Of a stretch of 64,000 nt of DNA, positions 48,296 through 59,466 are shown one piece after another. Under the pieces are notes generated by a model. The model had not been told where the DNA came from and made no database searches. It saw nothing but the letters and a program-made list of their open reading frames with translations. This stretch comes from Phorcus lineatus. Its lineage: Eukaryota; Mollusca; Gastropoda; Trochida; Trochidae. Location of the stretch: NCBI GenBank assembly GCA_921293015.1, contig OV121091.1:24164839-24228838 (forward strand). Reading direction: 5' to 3'. Both the position numbers and the translations under genes were made by a program. Every line of letters begins with the position of its first letter. The stretch's first letter is position 1.

Positions 48296-48430
48296 GACGC
48301 CATGCCATGCCATAAGCCCATCGGGTCTTTCAGACCTGATGAGCTAAAAATCCGTTCCCAAATGAAATGTCAGTGACATACTGGTACGACCTTTTTAAGA
48401 TTGACATTGTGACATTCTACCTACATGTAG

Positions 48431-49366
48431 ACACAGAGAATCTGATGAAGAAACAAGAGGCACAATTGCACAAGCAGATGGTGATGAACTCGACTCCGAT
48501 CAAATGGGACTGGGAGAAGCATCAGGTCAAGCTACGTCATCAGATGACAGAGGTGGCCAGGATACAAAGATTCAGGACGATTTCTCCACAACTGCAGGTA
48601 TCCAAGACGGAAATGGTGAGGCTATTGTGCCCATAGGGTTTCGTGAAGAACATTGGATTCGAACACACTCTACTGAAACGAGAAATGGACGCTGTGGACG
48701 CTATTGGTTCCGTTGATGATGAACTCCCGGATATACAAATGTAGACGTTGGGAATCAATTTGTGGAAAACAACCAGATGACTATTCATAGAGGCACCTTG
48801 GGCTTTTGCAGAGATTCTCGGATACTTTAAAGATGCTGATATCCTAAATAAGATCGTTAATGTTGTTCGCATTTTACGAAACGGTAAAGAGGAGATGGCT
48901 GAAGATACTGGTGGTGTTCTACGTGACGTGGGAACACATTTACAGCCAGTTTACAATTGGGAGAAAAGTTAAAGTTCCATCTCTTCGGCATGACTTCGGA
49001 TTGGATGAATGGAAAGCTGTTGGTCGGCTATTGGTGTTTAGATGGACGAGACTTAACTACATGCCACTCAAGTTGTCCAAAGCTTTAATCTTACATTGCC
49101 TTTCCCCTGGCAGCGATCCTGTTACATCATTCCTAAAGGAAGTTTATTTTGAGTTTGCGACATCGTTGGATTCTGAAAATATCAAACACGCTGTAGACGA
49201 CTTTGAAAGCTATGAAGATGAGGATCTCTTGGAATCATAAGAGACTTACAATTATAGGTCAAAAGTTGACAAAACAAACATGCTTATAGTCCTGATTGAA
49301 ATTGCCAATTTGAAACTTAGTCAGGACACGATGTTTATAGTTGAATCCTGGCGTGAAATCTCATAA
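48431..49366 (+). pseudogene. HECT-like (G2E3-type) gene fragment, broken
   Basis: Pieces of one protein run left to right in changing frames. First is an acidic, Ser/Gly-rich region (ADGDELDSDQMGLGEASGQA, about 48,436-48,640), then GFEHTLLKREMDAVDAIGSV ending at a stop near 48,745. Next is APWAFAEILGYFKDADILNK and EEMAEDTGGVLRD (48,781-48,925). After a frameshift come KVPSLRHDFGLDEWKAVGRL, LKLSKALILHCLSPGSD and ESYEDEDLLES, then an in-frame TAA at 49,238, and in the same frame LIEIANLKLSQDTMFIVESW up to 49,366. The order DTGGVLRD, KVP-LRHD, EW-A-GR-L and P--LS-A-I--C matches the HECT-like C-terminal half of many uncharacterised lophotrochozoan proteins annotated as G2/M-phase E3 ligase-like. 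A possible splice acceptor (CTACATGTAG) precedes 48,431. At least two frameshifts and one stop make it non-functional. Family assignment is from memory. Confidence 0.6.
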
Positions 49367-49480
49367 GAATTTTTGTAAATTTTTCTCACTGCTGGCAGCA
49401 ATGCACTTCCTTAAAGTCATAGTCTCAATTTTGTAAGGCAACCAAACTGGGCTAATTATTCTGTACGAGCAAAATTCCGA

Positions 49481-49744
49481 TCACTTACACCAATATTTCC
49501 TGTCGAGTCTGCAAAGATTTTCATTTTTAAGCCCGTTATAAAATTTAGGATGACGCTGCTTATTGGCGTATGCCGTTTCAGACCAAAGAGTTACCGAATC
49601 AAGTGCAATCCCATTGCGAGCACGAAATATCGGAAATCTAGCAATTGCATCGCCGATACTTAGGACAGACGCATTCTTCATTGAGTTTACCACCTTTTTG
49701 TTATTTCTGTATTTGAAAAAAGGTAGGCTATTGGCTATTTTCAT
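49481..49744 (-). CDS. Unrecognised ORF, 87 codons
   Basis: The minus-strand frame reads DAIARFPIFRARNGIALDSV followed by TLWSETAYANKQRHPKFYNG. Codon and amino-acid composition is more protein-like than most frames here. It lies 115 bases from the HECT-like relic in opposite orientation. No domain is recognised; it could be an exon, or part of the same decayed insertion. Confidence 0.3.
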   Translation of the reverse strand: MKIANSLPFFKYRNNKKVVNSMKNASVLSIGDAIARFPIFRARNGIALDSVTLWSETAYANKQRHPKFYNGLKNENLCRLDRKYWCK

Positions 49745-49774
49745 TGGATATTTAGCTGGGAAATTTCATGTGTT

Positions 49775-49804
49775 CCACGTCATCGCCTTAGCGAAATGAC
49801 GTGG
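49775..49804. repeat. Strong hairpin CCACGTCATCGC-CTTA-GCG
   Basis: CCACGTCATCGC pairs with GCGAAATGACGTGG through a 12-bp stem with a two-A bulge and a CTTA loop. Outer GTT/AAC can add three pairs. It contains two TGACGT half-sites. It could be a fold-back end or a structured RNA element. No terminator-type U run follows. Confidence 0.6.
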
Positions 49805-51104
49805 TAACGACTAACGCTCGCCAAACACATAGGGTAGGGTGTTTTGAACTTCATTATTGCGGGCTAGAATGCACGCAGATTTCTGAAAATTGTTGCAAAC
49901 GTCAGGGGAAAGATTTATGTGAGTGATGAACTATTTGTCCGACGTGCATTACAAGTTGCCTTGCAAAAATGAGACAATGACTTTAAGAAGCATATCGAAA
50001 ACGATAACTTCTAACATAACTTCTGTGCAGAACCACCAGATTTGTTTCATGCGCTAAATCTGTACAGACGCTTGCTCATAAGCTTGAAGACCATGGTTGA
50101 TGTCTCAAGACTTCGACTTTGAAATGTTAGAATGGCTAAATTGGGAATACACTTTAAAAAGTAACCAATCGAATCTAAACCATAACGATCTATGCTAGTC
50201 TTAAGTTATTCCCAGGGTTGAATGTTCCGATGCTCCTGACCTTTTCATCATGTGACTAATCATCAGAAATAGAGGATATTATATGAGTATCCATGATAAA
50301 CCATATTTATGACACAATCGCGAGGAACAAATATCAGTCTTTCCCGAGCTTGAACGAGTGACAATTAGGCACGAGTGTAATAAACATATCATGTCATCGG
50401 CACAAACATGATGCAACGAAATGAAAACACGAAATCAAAGAAAATAATCAGAAACCTAAAGCATAAGTGAATTGTCTTCATTAACAAACTGTGACGTCGA
50501 AGCATTGTGTATGACAAGAGGTCACATTTGAAGTCATTTATAGCCCACGGGCATCGTATGTAATACAAATCTCTGCTGAATTTAACAGATCTTGATGTGA
50601 GTCAGCAATCGAGACTGACATGTCCATTGAACCTCTGAGCCTTTTTGAGACATTAAAAACAAAGTTGCATTAAAGCTCTTAGCTCACTCTTTCATGTTCT
50701 CAGCCTAACAGATGGCAAGGTTCCTTTGCAATTTCAAATGCTAAGTTCCTGAGTATGAGAAAAAAAGAAACATGGTTAAAACACCCAGACACCAAGTGAC
50801 GTTTTTGCATCATCTCATTTCAAAACTTCCATTAGCTATTCGTTACATAACAAGGTTCAAAAACAGCTAATTGGAGAATGTAGAGTATAAGGGGGGGGGG
50901 GGGGGGGGGGGGGGGGGACAAAACAGTATCGGAACCTAGCTCTGCGAGATTGAGGAGAATTGTAACCAGGCTTTCACACTGATGTTTAACAATATTGTTT
51001 TTCGCTCTCCTCCGATTCAGTAATTTTCACTTTATAATATCATTACTCTACATATGTATGCCCAATGAAAGGTTCTAATTTACTGGCACACTGGTGTGTA
51101 ACTG
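49805..51104. other. AT-rich non-coding stretch with G27 run
   Basis: No gene is seen. Only the poly-G at 50,891-50,917 stands out. Confidence 0.4.
50891..50917. repeat. Homopolymer run of 27 G
   Basis: Uninterrupted G27 preceded by ATAA. It is capable of G-quadruplex formation. Its exact length should not be trusted from one assembly. Confidence 0.9.
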
Positions 51105-51764
51105 ACAATTCATTATGATTTGAAATCTTCGTATGGCAGATCATAACGTATCTGTGAAAATTTTAAGGCTGTATTATTTACAATTTCATAATATAAAAGA
51201 AATAATTCAACCTAAGGAATCGTTTAAAATATCATAGAACACCTGGATGAGATTCGGTAATCATGCCAAATCATTCTTTAGCAACTGTCAGCAAAGAGTA
51301 CATGTAGCAATATAGACAATTTAATGATTCTGAGCAGTATACTCAGGAACGTGTATAAGATAACATGTCATGCCCAACTAAATTAGCACGCACAAGTAAC
51401 ATGACATGTCTTCAATTTCCCAGGAACACAAATTTGATGAGCGTTAAAAGCAATGATGATCTAATTAAGTGATATAGAGATCATCAACTTGTATATATAG
51501 CAAAAGTGTCTGGCATCAGTAGTATGAATTTATCATAACCCGGACGCAAAATAAGTTGGATGTGTTTTTGATTTTATACGTTTGGCCTCTTCACTGCGAC
51601 GCTATTCTTGCATGAATAAAGACAATAACTAAACATGGTGCCGATATGTGACTAGGCCTTTCTTTCTTTTTCAGACAAAAATGCCGTGTTTTCAGTGCTG
51701 TGACAATAGCTATGACATGTGAACCCTACTTTACGTTGTGTTATTTTGCGCACAGGGGTTGGAA

Positions 51765-52360
51765 CCAATGTTACTGCTTCTCTTATGAGATCCTTGATAT
51801 TCTCCCGGATTGATTATTGCAACAGCTTGCTCTACGGAATCACCAACCAACAATTGAAACTTTTGCAGCAAATCCAGAACTATGCTAACAGATTGGTCAA
51901 ACGGACAAACATAAAAGCTTATAACACATGTGCTCAACTCCCTTCACCGGCTCCGCATTCCAGAGCGAAGCAGTTTCAAAATTCTCTCACCCACTTACCA
52001 TGGAGCTGTTCACGGGATTGGGCCTGCATATTTGAGTGACCTCACTATCCCATACTGCCAATCAAGACCTCTACGTTCCAGTCAACGACGTCTTCTGCAT
52101 GTGCAGGCCACCAAAACTTTCGGATGTAGATCTTTTGCAGTTTCATCTGCTACTTTCTGGAAGTCACTACTTGAAGCCCTCACAATCAGTCGAACTCTCG
52201 AGAGCTTCATCCCTAAAAGCACATCATTTTAATCAGTAAACTTAAAAGAATGAACTCAACAGCCTTTGTATCGAATGGAACTATGAGGCCATGCGCCTTG
52301 AGCATACCTTTACGGGGTGGAGCCTGCGCAATATAAATGGTTTTATTATTAAAATGCTAT
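51765..52360 (+). mobile_element. CR1/L2-like LINE 3' fragment
   Basis: Two overlapping frames encode the end of a reverse-transcriptase ORF. The first has SLIFSRIDYCNSLLYGITNQ and LLQQIQNYANRLVKR. After a frameshift near 51,940 come LHRLRIPERSSFKILSPTYH, GIGPAYLSDLTIPY, SRPLRSSQ and FAVSSATFWKSL. The C-terminal order (RLDYCNSLLYG, LQ--QN-AARLV, HWLP---RI-FKIL, APAYLSDLL, RSLRSS, WNSLP) is characteristic of these elements. The 3' UTR has GCGCCTTGAGC, GCGCAATATAAATGG and a TTATTA-type tail ending about 52,360. It is absent from the right duplication copy, so it inserted after the duplication. Confidence 0.85.
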
Positions 52361-52502
52361 TATTATGAAAATGGTTTGATTTAAATGCAAGTATTGATAT
52401 TTTTCAATCATAAACCATTTATATTTCCACGAAATAAATAAAACTTCAAATTGAAACAAAACTGCACAGGAAAAAAATCTGAATGTCTTAGCCTGTATTG
52501 TA

Positions 52503-52895
52503 TCAATTTACGACATACATAGATGTATCAGTTATTTTGAAAATACCAGCTATCTTATTATTGATGTGAAGATTGATATAAATAACTTTATCCTTTATGC
52601 AACACATTTCAAACACTGGTTTCGATTCGTTTATCTTTATGTAATTCTTCTTTAACATATTTTTAAATGAGATAAGTTGAGAGGCATTAAGACTAAGGAT
52701 ATGAAGTGTACGACAAACAAGAGAATAAAAACGTATCCTAATTGTATGTGACAATCTTAGGCTATCCCCTACTGTTTGTGTAGTGAATGACTCGACCTGT
52801 TTATCCCAGGTTGCTACTAACATTGGTACTAACGAAAACGCATTACATCCCTTATCTTTGCCATACAGTAAAATAAATATCAAAATTATATCCAC
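52503..52895 (-). CDS. Open frame of 130 codons, doubtful
   Basis: The longest single-exon minus-strand frame in this part (DKQVESFTTQTVGDSLRLSH in the middle) is not recognised. The duplicated region at 62,130-62,500 keeps related words (KEVEPSTPQNS) but with frame changes and stops. The frame is therefore either decaying in the right copy or open by chance in the left. I favour chance. Confidence 0.2.
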   Translation of the reverse strand: MDIILIFILLYGKDKGCNAFSLVPMLVATWDKQVESFTTQTVGDSLRLSHTIRIRFYSLVCRTLHILSLNASQLISFKNMLKKNYIKINESKPVFEMCCIKDKVIYINLHINNKIAGIFKITDTSMYVVN

Positions 52896-52918
52896 ACTTT
52901 TTTAAAACTTGCACATAT

Positions 52919-53765
52919 ACTATCCAAAAAAAGAAACGCATAGCCAGATTTGTTAGGAGAAATTGTTGTATTTTCAAACGCATATAAATTGAAAGGAAAT
53001 GAAGTTACAAGTGTGATTTTTTACATCAGATTTAAGGAAATATCAATTAACGAAATTACGTAAAAACATTAGATATGGCTTTCACAATATTTCACAGACG
53101 TCCGTAGAAAGTTAGCATCTGTTGTGGCCACCTTGTGCGTTGATGACAGTTCTCACCCGCCTTGGCATCGACTGGATTAGACGCTATATCGTTGGTTTTG
53201 GAATCGTCTGCCACTCCTGCTGCACAAATAGAGCCAGTTCTTGTAGAGTTTGAGGCTGTTGTAGACGCTGAAGAAGACGTCGATCAAGTTCATCCCAAAG
53301 ATGTTCAATTGCATTCAAATCTTGGTAACGAAACGGCCTTCGGAACTTATTAATGTTGTTTCTGGCGAGGAAATCTCCAGTGACTCGTCCAGCATGTGGC
53401 CTGGTGTTGTCCTGCTGGAACAGTTCACATTGGACGTCAATAACGGGCAGGGGGTGTGGCTGCAGGATGTTGTCTCTGTAGCGTACGACTGTCAAATTTC
53501 CATGAACGTGGATTAAATTGGTGCGACCAGTGTACGATATCGCCGCCCACATCATAACGCTGCTTCCACCAAATCTGTCCACCTCAAGAACACAGTAAGC
53601 GGCAAAACGTTCGTTCCGACGCCATTAAACACGGTTTCTGCCATCTCGCCTCCGCAATAGGAACCTGGATTCATCACCGAACCAAACTAGGCGCTAGTTG
53701 CGAAGATTCCAAACACCAACTGCGTTACACCAACGATTTCCAATTCAAAGTGCATTTGCAATTTC
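52919..53765 (-). pseudogene. Tc1-like transposase, DD34E, 5'-truncated
   Basis: The minus-strand product begins near 53,700 with WFGDESRFLLRRRDGRNRV (first catalytic Asp), then after one in-frame stop FAAYCVLEVDRFGGSSVMMW. Next comes FQQDNTRPHAGRVTGDFLA (second Asp) and, 34 residues on, Glu in QDLNAIEHLWDELDRRLLQR. After a second stop it closes with SMPRRVRTVINAQGGHNRC. The element end, CTATCCAAAAAAAGAAACGC at 52,920, is a typical Tc1-like inverted terminus. Its partner and the DNA-binding domains are missing on the right, where the relic stops near 53,765. It is absent from the right duplication copy. Confidence 0.85.
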
Positions 53766-54858
53766 TATTTAAGAAAATTGTATTTCCAAATAACTTGCTG
53801 GTTTCTTTATTTCTGAGAACATTTATTCAGTTGTAGGACTGATCAATATTAAGTCATTTAACGTCAGAATGTAAAACAAGATGTAAACCGATTTATCTTC
53901 TTGAGGGTCTGAATTGTTTTATAGCTTTCGTCTTATATAACGTATTACTAATGTCACGATTCTGATATTTGGGATTATCCAAGTTGATTTTGACGTTTTG
54001 AGAATATTTATCACTAAATATTTCGGTTTTATGGGGACATAATTTCAGTGAACATACTTCACATATTGTCAGGTGAAAAGGTAATTCCGTGATGAAATAT
54101 ACCTGCACACAAGTTTACATAGATTTATTGACAATAAATATGCCTGACATTCATATCTGTATTGATAATATCGACTAGTAAGTACAAATTACTCACTTAA
54201 AAGTTTCTTACTGCTTTATAGGAGCGTAAAAGTTTTATTTGCATGCTGATTCCTCGGTGTATAAATAAATATTAACTTTTTCCTCACACATGCCTACATT
54301 CTGTTGCATATAAACTAAGATTATTTCTGATATCAGTTATTATCATGTCAGGGTATAACACTACACGCCAAAGTGTTATATAAATGATATTATTCTATGA
54401 AGGAAAAATATATTGCCAAAGTGTACATATGGATGCCAGGAGTTTCAGTTTGACTGAATTGATTATAATCCTCGTCAGCTTAGGATCCTCTCCCACAATA
54501 TATCTCAATGACTCGTCGATTGCGTTTAATTGATTGTTAAGATGAAAAAAGTTAATGGCTTTTAATAATTATGAATATATAAGTAGAAAATATTTACGAC
54601 ACAACAAATATTTCTAAGTTTGGAGAGGTTTGGTAGAAAACGGGAAGACCATCAAGTCGGAAAATACATTAAAGAACACTCAAATATGGTCGCATGTTTT
54701 ATGATATCAGTCTTGTGATGAACGAACAATTGTTCCCTAACGCTGTAGAGATAACAATCGGCCAAGATACATGTTAGGTTATTTTTGCAGTTTGTTTAAG
54801 CTTACTAAAAAAAAGAGCGAATAAAACGTCAATAACAAGTATAATTGAGACACTTCTT
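53766..54858. other. AT-rich non-coding stretch, no gene seen
   Basis: Nothing recognisable. It belongs to the left duplication copy but has no clear counterpart on the right. Confidence 0.4.
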
Positions 54859-54944
54859 TACCAGCTCGATGAAAAGGGACGCATCTCTACCAGCGCAATT
54901 ATTGGGACAAATCGCTACCAGCTCGATGATTGGGACACATCCTG
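54859..54944 (+). repeat. 28/29-bp minisatellite, 3 full units
   Basis: Units start TACCAGCTCGATGA, TACCAGCGCAATTA and TACCAGCTCGATGA at 54,859, 54,888 and 54,916. Each continues with GGGACRMATC-type sequence. A partial unit precedes the first. It is not present in the right duplication copy. Confidence 0.85.
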
Positions 54945-55830
54945 TACAACTCAAGTCCTGCTCTCCTATGACTGTTTGATAATTATTATCGCCAGACAGC
55001 TACCCTAGACGTGACGTCAGGAGCATTTTAAATTGTAAATCAGTATGCAAGTTGACCCTGTGCATAAAGTACGAAATAAATATATAACTGTATATCATGC
55101 AATAACACTAGAATACTAACAGTCATGCTATTGCTTATTCCAGTCAAATCTTAAGATTCGACCAGTCGTGTCATAGAAAGAAGAGTGCAAAATGATTTAA
55201 ATCACACAGCAAAATCATTATCCCAGACAAAAAATGAACTTAATTCATACAGTTTAGTTAATTCTTTCTTAAAAAAGTGATGAATTACAAAACGTCTGAT
55301 TCATCTACCTCGTGCATTGTAGAAAATATCTTGCTTAGTAATTGGTTTTTAGGGTGGCATAAAAAGCAACATCTGCCGTTTGTGCAAGTATACATGAAAT
55401 TTTAAATAAATCCTTATATACAACTTTTAAGTTTTAATTGCTCGACAGAAATCATATGAGAATTTTGCTATATTTATTAACTAAAACATGACATAACAGA
55501 AAAGTTAGACAGTAACGTGGATGTTATTCCAAAGTATTGACATGTATCAAAAACCTAAGCTCAACACATCAGGAGAGTTGATAATGATAAAAGTAGCCTC
55601 TACAAATTATAATCAACGCTATGTAATAATTTCATCAATGCATCTGAATATTGAATTCAACTCATCTAAACATTGATAAGGTGCATTTTAAATGGCTGTT
55701 GTACAATTGAAAGTTTTCCTTTCATAAGTTTTCCACTTCTTGTCTCCAAAGGAGTGTCAGCTGTGGCTTAGTCAAGAGGTACTAATCATTCCATTTCATC
55801 AAATGGTAACTAAGAGGCGCCGTTCTTCCA

Positions 55831-56912
55831 CGTTATCATCAAACGCGGACTTCTCATCAGCATAGCTAGTAGTGTTACGAGATTTTCTCACAGAGTGGAC
55901 CATGCAAGTTAACAGTATTGATGCCGGCTGCCGAGACATGTAACTGATGAACAGATATCGTCAAGAAGAAGAAAGTGTTCTGATACTCATGCAAATGCTT
56001 CCAACAGCTGCTGATTCCAAATGACCGTGTCATCATATGTACAATGTAAAAAAAGTTGTCACCTGCTTTAATTAAAAATCTTAATCTGAGAAAGAATTTC
56101 TAATTTCAAAAGAAGAAGATGTTTCATTCTTACATTCGTACAACCACTGATTTATTTGTTGCCTATGACTAATGAATATCTCGTTCATCCTGTTAGGTAG
56201 TTGATTCTCGTAACCCTGTGCAGCCAGGAATCATCATGGATGCACAGCCAATACAAGAACCTTGTTCTTTATGTAATCCTGAGATAGATAGCAAACCATT
56301 TTTAAACCATTAGCCAAGACTGATTGTGGGGATTATGTTGGAAAATATGTTTCCATGTCATCAGTTGGGCCTTTAAAAGCTCACTTAGGACTATTTTGTA
56401 CCTATGGTTTAATCATGGGGTTTTTAGAAATCATATCATAGCATGGTTTGTATAAAATAGTTGTAATAATATTTTTTGTATTTGATTTAATTTAATGATT
56501 ACCCCGAAATTTAAAATCATAGAAATGATTAAGGAAGTCAAACGTATTCATCGTGAGCTGAAAGAAATTTATCTCATTTCCTCTTTTTGTGTGATTGTGC
56601 GTCCTGGAATTTTTTTCATTTAAGAATCTGGTTGGTTGTAGGTTAGATGATTTCAAATTATTCATTGATCAAGATTTTAAAATAAAACAGAAATGAACGC
56701 ATAATATACTTTGAAAGCAACAATCAAGCTTTCAAAGGAAAATCATGTGAAGACGAGTTAGAAATTCATATCACACTATTCAAGTCAACAACACATCAGC
56801 AAGGAAAATGCAATCAGATAAACATTCAAATGCTGGTTGTGTAAATTCGATTTGAAGAAACCTTTATCTCGGAGTGCTTTTTACTTCTTAACATAATGTT
56901 TTCATCAAATCG
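55831..56912. other. Non-coding stretch, no gene seen
   Basis: No family is recognised. A tiny frame at about 56,236 (MDAQPIQEPCSLCNPEIDSK) has a C-x2-C pair but no context. Confidence 0.35.
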
Positions 56913-57000
56913 GGTGAGGTGAGGTGACCTGGGGTTTAACGCCGCTTTCAAGAGTATTTCACTTATATCACGGCTGCTAATATTCTAGCAAGGAGAAACA
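56913..57000 (-). mobile_element. SINE 3'-end fragment
   Basis: The string (GTGAG)n, GGGGTTTAACGCCGCTTTCA, GAGTATTTCACTTATATCAC and GGCTGCTA matches 24,213-24,280 almost exactly. The tRNA-like head is missing, so this is a 5'-truncated copy. Confidence 0.75.
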
Positions 57001-57383
57001 CTGAAAATTAAATCAGCTAAAAATGATTAAAACCAATGGTTAATATTACAGTATGAGTCGTACATTCCACTGGGTTAACTGCTACTGAATATATAATTTT
57101 CAGAAATGAAGCAACAAAGATATCTAGACTGAGTATAATGAGAAGTGTCAACACATTTTCAACAGACTACTGCTGCCAGAGAAAGGCGACTTTTAGGCGA
57201 ATGTTAGCGATAGACACATGTTTTGTAGAGAAGTATTCAATGTTTTATAAATCAGAGTTTAATACTATATTACACTTTTTAAACAAATTACGACTTACTG
57301 CCTCATTTTCATCTAAGCTTCTTGTGCAGTCGAGGCGTTTTGCGGCATTCATTTGTACTCATTTGGGCTACAAAAAATACTAA

Positions 57384-57499
57384 TTTTCTTCTTTCTTGTT
57401 TCGCACTTCACTCCACAAATGTTCAATATGGTTGGCATCGGGAATAAGAGCCGGCAAGAAAATGGCATTCAGGATATCCTGATTGACCGGTGTTATTCT
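57384..57499 (-). pseudogene. Tc1-like DDE-domain fragment
   Basis: Minus-strand translation reads QDILNAIFLPALIPDANHIE followed by HLWSEVRNKKE. This is the segment around the catalytic Glu of Tc1-like transposases (usually W-P--SPDLNPIEHLW). Nothing else of the transposase is present. A longer minus-strand frame over the same place is in the wrong register. Confidence 0.65.
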
Positions 57500-58239
57500 G
57501 TTGATATTCATGATAGTGCTCTCTAGTGAAATATGTGCAAACAAACATATAAAGCTTCATACAAAGAGTTTTTCCACTGACCACTGTATTGTAGTGCAAA
57601 TATTTGATTTGGGGTTTCATAACTGAAGTGCTGTATACCGTATTTCTTGTAAAACCATTACTCTGTACCAATAACAAGCTTTAATTCTCTGATTCTCTTT
57701 AATTGGTCAGTATGACAAAAGAGTTCCCATACACTGTATGCTATGACATAGAAAACGTAACGTGTTTTTCACATGCATATCAAATGCTAATGGATTTGCT
57801 TTGAAGAATTTCCTTTTTTTGGTTAATGCATAAAATATTATCATTATGCCTTACATGCCCAACGGTACCCTTTAATATTGAGCTTTTAGGAATGGATATC
57901 ATTTTCGCATCCCATAGGATTGATATGTTCGCATGCAAACATACCTCAAGATAATTATATGTTTAAAAAAATTTCTCTGCAATTATTGTTCATCTTTTAA
58001 TAACTTACATTTACGTCAGGGAATAAAAGGACACGCTAATGTTTGTTAAGAAATTTGATATAAATCCGTTAATGTTTATTTGATTTTGCCTTGAGACCAT
58101 GGAAATTGATAATAAATGATCCCTTGTACATTTAAGTTAATGTTAAACATTTGAAATAATGGTTTTCTCAACTAAGGAGAGTGGAAACAGGATTTCAAAA
58201 TCGACGGTTAAGATGTTGTGTAATATTCTTAACTAAAAC
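57500..58239. other. AT-rich non-coding stretch, no gene seen
   Basis: Nothing recognisable. Confidence 0.4.
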
Positions 58240-59124
58240 TTCATTACGACTTGAAATCTTTGTATGGCAGATCATAACGTATCTGTGAACATGTGAATAC
58301 TGTATTAATTACAATTTCATAATATATATCAATATAATTCCACCTAAGGAAAAGCACATTTAAACATGATATCCCGTCAAAAGTTAATGCTAAATTCCTC
58401 ATTTTGAAGTTTATTTAGACCAATATTAAAGTGCATTTCCTTGTAATGCTAGCATAAGAATGATCTATTGCCTGTAGCTTAAAACGTGCCAGTAGACAAA
58501 CCGTATATTTCACATGTAGTATGTTTTGTATTTGGTTTGAGGTGAATTTCTATTTACCTTGCAATAAACATATGAAAAAGTAAACTGAATCGAAATAGTT
58601 GTTTAACATGTTATGAAGAGAGATAAGCACGGAATGGTGTCATTATTTGTATAGAAGATATGTGAGCGCGATGCATCGTACATGTATACAACGCTGCATT
58701 ATATTGAGCCTATCGAGTTCATGTAACTGCGTGACTAATAATTGACGATATGAGAGTGAAACTTTTTCTCGAAATTGGTTCTTATATCCATTTATAAAAA
58801 TAGGGCAAAAAATCGCATTCCAAATTGCTTTTGGTCTTAAATTTGATGATCATTAATAGCAATAACTGTGCAGTCGAGTGTTTCAAGCCCATCTTGTGCA
58901 GATGACGAAATGGGGTATATTGTATTGTATATGGGGTATATTGTATGCATCATAGATGACCCAGTGATCTCCAATTGCCCTCAGCAACCATTTAAGATGG
59001 GATTTACAAAGTCAATTTAAGGCATTAGGGTGGCACGTGGTCTTGTGCATTGCGAAGTTTGAATGATGATTTTCTGCGCGATTCTTAGACACGGGTTTTG
59101 AAATTTGTGGTGTCCCCTTAGATG

Positions 59125-59275
59125 AGAGACTGCATTCGATATTTGCCGCTACTCACCCGCTGAATCGGCTGCTGGTTTGCATATTCCACAGGAGTTGTGT
59201 GGCGGTTTGAGCATTTTCTTCTTGAGAGGAGTCCAGCGCAATATAAGTATCCTCATCATCATTATTATCATCATG
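59125..59275 (+). mobile_element. LINE 3' UTR and tail remnant
   Basis: AGTCCAGCGCAATATAAGTA followed by TCC(TCA)n and (ATT/ATC)n marks a CR1/L2-like LINE terminus, as at 31,160 and 52,320. The preceding G+C-richer 90 bases may be UTR. No ORF remains. Confidence 0.55.
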
Positions 59276-59466
59276 AATACCTTTGATGAAGTTCGGATAT
59301 AAGAGAAAAAAATTCTGGAGTTATTTCCTTTGTATACACTGTTTATGGTAGCTTTAAACGGGACAACTTTCATTAAAACGTTTTACTTAGAACTAAACTT
59401 GTTATTTCGCTGAAGGGTATCGATCAATCGCAATGCTATTATAAATATGAATGATTTGTTGTTCAT

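Larger units (their letters stand above)
47099..48346 (+). repeat. Hairpin-ended minisatellite element, copy B
   Basis: The left end is the hairpin AGAGCCATGGGCTCT (47,100-47,114) followed by TAGCTCATCAG (47,116-47,126). The right end is GGTCT-TTC-AGACC followed by CTGATGAGCTA (48,336-48,346). The two 11-mers are perfect inverted repeats. Inside are seven ~145-bp units, then AAAGTGAAAAGTTTACGGAT, a GGAC/GGAT microsatellite and GCCATGCCATGCCATAAGCC. Copies A and C share the same ends and order. The element carries no gene of its own. Confidence 0.85.
51105..55830 (+). repeat. Segmental duplication, left copy
   Basis: Blocks at 51,105-51,225, 51,355-51,765, 52,365-52,460, 52,490-52,880 and 55,080-55,820 are similar (about 70-80% by eye) and in the same order and orientation as blocks in 58,240-63,950. 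Shared strings include GTATGGCAGATCATAACGTA, ACATGGTGCCGATATGT, TCTTATTATTGATGT and ATAACATGACATAA. This copy alone contains a LINE (51.8-52.4 kb), a Tc1 fragment (52.9-53.8 kb) and a small minisatellite (54.9 kb). Confidence 0.85.

Noticed and set aside
48540..48872. 110-codon minus-strand ORF
   Set aside because: It is the antisense shadow of the HECT-like relic, whose plus-strand reading has recognisable motifs.
51719..51764. LINE reading frame starting at 51,719
   Set aside because: The first 45 bases belong to the duplicated flank (matched at about 61,170-61,215), so the LINE itself begins near 51,765.
54859..54944. CRISPR-like array
   Set aside because: The three units are head-to-tail with no spacers; this is a minisatellite in animal DNA.
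57423..57677. 84-codon minus-strand ORF
   Set aside because: It overlaps the Tc1 fragment in a different frame; the Tc1 frame carries the conserved residues.
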